Origin: CAZJHD01 sp964545855 | Lineage (GTDB): Bacteria; Planctomycetota; UBA1135; JACQFD01 | Reading direction: 5' to 3' | Assembly (NCBI GenBank): GCA_964545855.1 | Contig: CAZJHD010000018.1 | Coordinates: 1-64,000 of the forward strand | Length of the DNA stretch: 64,000 nucleotides | Shown here: positions 61,799-64,000 of the stretch, piece by piece | How the letters are laid out: every line of letters begins with the position of its first letter | How positions within the stretch are numbered: position 1 is the first letter of the stretch | Position numbers and translations under genes: made by a program | Notes under the pieces: model-generated | Seen by the model: the letters and a program-made list of their open reading frames with translations, nothing else | Database searches by the model: none | What the model was told of the DNA's origin: nothing

Positions 61799-64000
61799 AT
61801 GCACGCGGCATCCTCGATCCTGCACGGTTCGTCCGCGCTCCTGCTCTCCGCTCTCCTCCCGATCGGGCTCGCGCGCACGACGGCCCAAGAGCCCGCGAAG
61901 CCCATGAATCCGTCCCGCTCCGAGAGCCACCCGGCGTCGCGCCCGGCGAATCGGCTCGCCAAGGAGAAGAGCCCCTATCTCCTGCAGCACGCGCACAACC
62001 CCGTCGACTGGTACCCCTGGGGAGAGGAGGCCTTCGCCAAGGCGCGCGCCGAGGACAAGCCGATCTTCCTCTCCATCGGCTACTCGACGTGCCACTGGTG
62101 CCACGTCATGGAGCGCGAGTCCTTCGAGGACGAGGCCGTCGGCCGCTACCTGAGCGAGCACTTCGTCTGCATCAAGGTGGATCGCGAGGAGCGACCCGAC
62201 ATCGACCGCGTCTACATGGCCTACGTGCAGGCGGCCACGGGCAGCGGCGGCTGGCCCATGTCGGTGTGGCTCACGCCCGATCTGAAGCCGTTCCACGGCG
62301 GCACGTACTTCGCGCCGACGAGCCAGTTCGGCCGGCCCGGATTCCTCCCGCTGCTGAAGAGGATCACGGAGCTCTGGCGCGACTCCCGCGCCGACCTCGT
62401 GGCGTCGGCCGAGAAGGCGACCGGCTTCCTGCGCCAGCAGGGCGCCCTCGCGGCGCCGACGGAGGGTGCGCTCGGCGAGGAGACCCTGCGGGAGGGCGCG
62501 CGCTACTTCGCGCAGGTCTACGACGCGAAGCTCGGCGGCTACGGCAACGCGCCCAAGTTCCCGCGGCCGAGCTGCTTCCTCTTCCTGATGCGCCACGCCG
62601 CGCGCGCGAAGGACGCCGACGCGCTCGAGAGCGTCGAGCACACGCTGCGCGAGATGGCGCGGGGGGGGATCCACGACCACCTGGGCGGCGGCTTCCACCG
62701 CTACTCGGTGGACGCCGAGTGGCACGTGCCCCACTTCGAGAAGATGCTCTACGACCAGGGGCAGCTCGCCGTCGCCTACGCGGAGGCGTGGCAGTCGACG
62801 AAGGACCCTCTCTTCGCCGCGACCCTTCGCTCCCTCTGCGACTACGTCCTGCGCGACCTGACGGCGCCCGAAGGGGCCTTCTGGTCGGCCGAGGACGCCG
62901 ACAGCCTCTCCGCCGACGGAGAGAAGCGCGAGGGCGCCTTCTACGTCTTCACGAAGGAGGAGGTGGATGCGATCGCGGGCGACGACGCCGCGGCGTTCTC
63001 CCTGCGCTACGGCGTCGAGGACGGCGGGAACGCATCGGACCCGCACGGCGAGCTCATCGGCCAGAACGTCCTCCACGTGCGGCGCGATGCGCCCGAGATC
63101 GCCGAACGGCTCGGCATCGACGCCGAGGAGACGGCGCGGCGCATCGCGTCCGCCGAGAAGGCGCTGCTCGCGGCGCGCAACGCGCGGCCGCGTCCCCACC
63201 TCGACGACAAGATCCTCGTCGGCTGGAACGGCCTCATGATCTCCGGGCTCGCCGCCGCGGCGCGCGTCCTGGAGGAGCCGCGCTTTGCCGAGGCAGCCGT
63301 CCGCGCCGCGCGCTACATCGAGGAGCGGATGCTCAACGCGAAGACGATGACGCTCTCGCGCCGCGCGCGGGACGGCGCGATCGGGCTGCGCGCCCACGCC
63401 GACGACTACGCCTACTTCGCGCAGGGCTGCCTCGACCTCTACGGCGCAACCCTCGATCCGCACTGGATCGACCTCGCCGCGCGGCTGCACACCAAGCAGG
63501 ACGCGCTCTTCCGCGACGAGGCGACGGGCGCCTACTTCAGCTCCGCCGAGGGCGACCCGTCGATCCTCGTGCGACTCGTCGAGGACTACGACGGCGCGGA
63601 GCCGGCGCCCGGGTCGGTGGCGGCGCGGAACGCGCTCCGTCTCGCGGAGCTCACCGGGGAGGACGCCCTCCGCGCGCGCGGCGAGGAGACGATTTTGGCC
63701 TTCGGGGAGCGGCTCCGCCGCTTCCCGGCGGCGCTCCCCCAGATGCTCGTCGCCCTCGACGCGCTCCTCGCGACGCCGCAGCACGTCGTGATCGCCGGCG
63801 ATGCGGAATCCGGCGACACGCGCGCCATGCTGCGCGCGGTCGCCTCGCGCTTCCTCCCGAACGCCACGCTACTGCTCGTGGACGGCGCCGGCCGTCAGGC
63901 CTGGCTCGGCGAGCGGCTCCCCTTCGTCGCCAACATGAAGCCGATCGGCGGGAATGCGACGGCCTACGTCTGCGTGAACCGCGCCTGCCGGCTGCCGGTG
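61799..64000 (+). CDS. YyaL/SPATA20-type protein with thioredoxin-like domain (3' truncated by window edge)
   Basis: 734 residues are visible. A signal peptide or anchor (about 1-29) is followed by the DUF255 thioredoxin-like domain: NRLAKEKSPYLLQHAHNPVDWYPWGEEAFAKA, STCHWCHVMERESF (Cys98 and Cys101) and GGWPMSVWLTPDLKPF. The rest is an (alpha/alpha)6 glycosidase-like barrel (GGYGNAPKFPRP, GGGFHRYSVDAEWHVPHFEKMLYDQGQL, DDKILVGWNGLMISGLA). The visible end, AYVCVNRACRLPV, is close to the family C-terminus, so only a few residues should be missing. The biochemical role is not established. ATG directly follows the preceding stop. Confidence 0.93.
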   Translation, partial: MHAASSILHGSSALLLSALLPIGLARTTAQEPAKPMNPSRSESHPASRPANRLAKEKSPYLLQHAHNPVDWYPWGEEAFAKARAEDKPIFLSIGYSTCHWCHVMERESFEDEAVGRYLSEHFVCIKVDREERPDIDRVYMAYVQAATGSGGWPMSVWLTPDLKPFHGGTYFAPTSQFGRPGFLPLLKRITELWRDSRADLVASAEKATGFLRQQGALAAPTEGALGEETLREGARYFAQVYDAKLGGYGNAPKFPRPSCFLFLMRHAARAKDADALESVEHTLREMARGGIHDHLGGGFHRYSVDAEWHVPHFEKMLYDQGQLAVAYAEAWQSTKDPLFAATLRSLCDYVLRDLTAPEGAFWSAEDADSLSADGEKREGAFYVFTKEEVDAIAGDDAAAFSLRYGVEDGGNASDPHGELIGQNVLHVRRDAPEIAERLGIDAEETARRIASAEKALLAARNARPRPHLDDKILVGWNGLMISGLAAAARVLEEPRFAEAAVRAARYIEERMLNAKTMTLSRRARDGAIGLRAHADDYAYFAQGCLDLYGATLDPHWIDLAARLHTKQDALFRDEATGAYFSSAEGDPSILVRLVEDYDGAEPAPGSVAARNALRLAELTGEDALRARGEETILAFGERLRRFPAALPQMLVALDALLATPQHVVIAGDAESGDTRAMLRAVASRFLPNATLLLVDGAGRQAWLGERLPFVANMKPIGGNATAYVCVNRACRLPV

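Overview
The window is a chromosomal segment from a very high-GC bacterium (about 70% G+C by eye, not computed). It is gene-dense, with no phage, insertion sequence, CRISPR array, rRNA or tRNA that I could find. The mix suggests a Planctomycetota-like lineage: diderm type II secretion pseudopilins, ResB/CcsA cytochrome c maturation, several HEAT-repeat and BatA-like vWA proteins, large membrane-anchored carboxypeptidase-regulatory-like proteins, a SPATA20/YyaL-type protein, and many GTG/TTG starts with NTGA stop-start overlaps. Myxococcota or Eisenbacteria-like candidates are not excluded; this placement is inference.

Layout. 1-2607 (+): the end of a type II secretion operon (gspG, H, I, J). 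2670-7326 (-): seryl-tRNA synthetase, a secreted protein of unknown function and a rhomboid protease. 7402-15561 (-): a compact run sucC-sucD-tatA-mobA-polyprenyl synthase-resB-ccsA. 15697-22189 (+): dCTP deaminase and two large anchored beta-domain proteins. 22246-26370 (-): rpmH, a diguanylate cyclase and a YgiQ radical SAM protein. 26492-34491 (-): a seven-gene operon pspA - OmpA-tethered substrate-binding protein - ABC permease - ABC ATPase - coiled-coil membrane protein - AAA+ ATPase - vWA protein. 34829-38735 (-): mdh-fumC-pyk. 38877-43868 (+): two paralogous multi-pass GT-C-like proteins and an SGNH hydrolase. 43885-45860 (-): an alpha/beta hydrolase and NAD-type isocitrate dehydrogenase. 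45943-54158: small envelope proteins, HEAT/TPR proteins, a BatA-like vWA protein and mnmA. 54290-64000 (+): yajC, yraN, a PEP-CTERM-type sugar transferase, a serA-serB-aminotransferase serine operon, another polytopic protein and a truncated YyaL/SPATA20 protein.

How it fits together. Four blocks supply central carbon metabolism (sucCD, mdh-fumC-pyk, icd, serine synthesis). Others build or guard the envelope: pseudopilins, TatA, YajC, ResB/CcsA, the sugar transferase, GT-C proteins and the PspA operon. The PspA operon is the best candidate for an undescribed system. It joins a membrane-stress ESCRT-III-like protein, an AAA+/vWA pair and a nitrate/taurine-type ABC importer whose binding protein carries a peptidoglycan-binding OmpA domain.

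Two non-coding signals stand out. First, a family of intergenic repeats: two full copies of about 164 bp and three partial copies, usually at or next to stop codons. Second, a recurrent promoter grammar: one class has TAGACT-like -10 boxes about 45-60 bases upstream of the start, the other has -10 boxes 6-9 bases before the start codon, which implies leaderless mRNAs. All statements come from reading the sequence; no database search was run.
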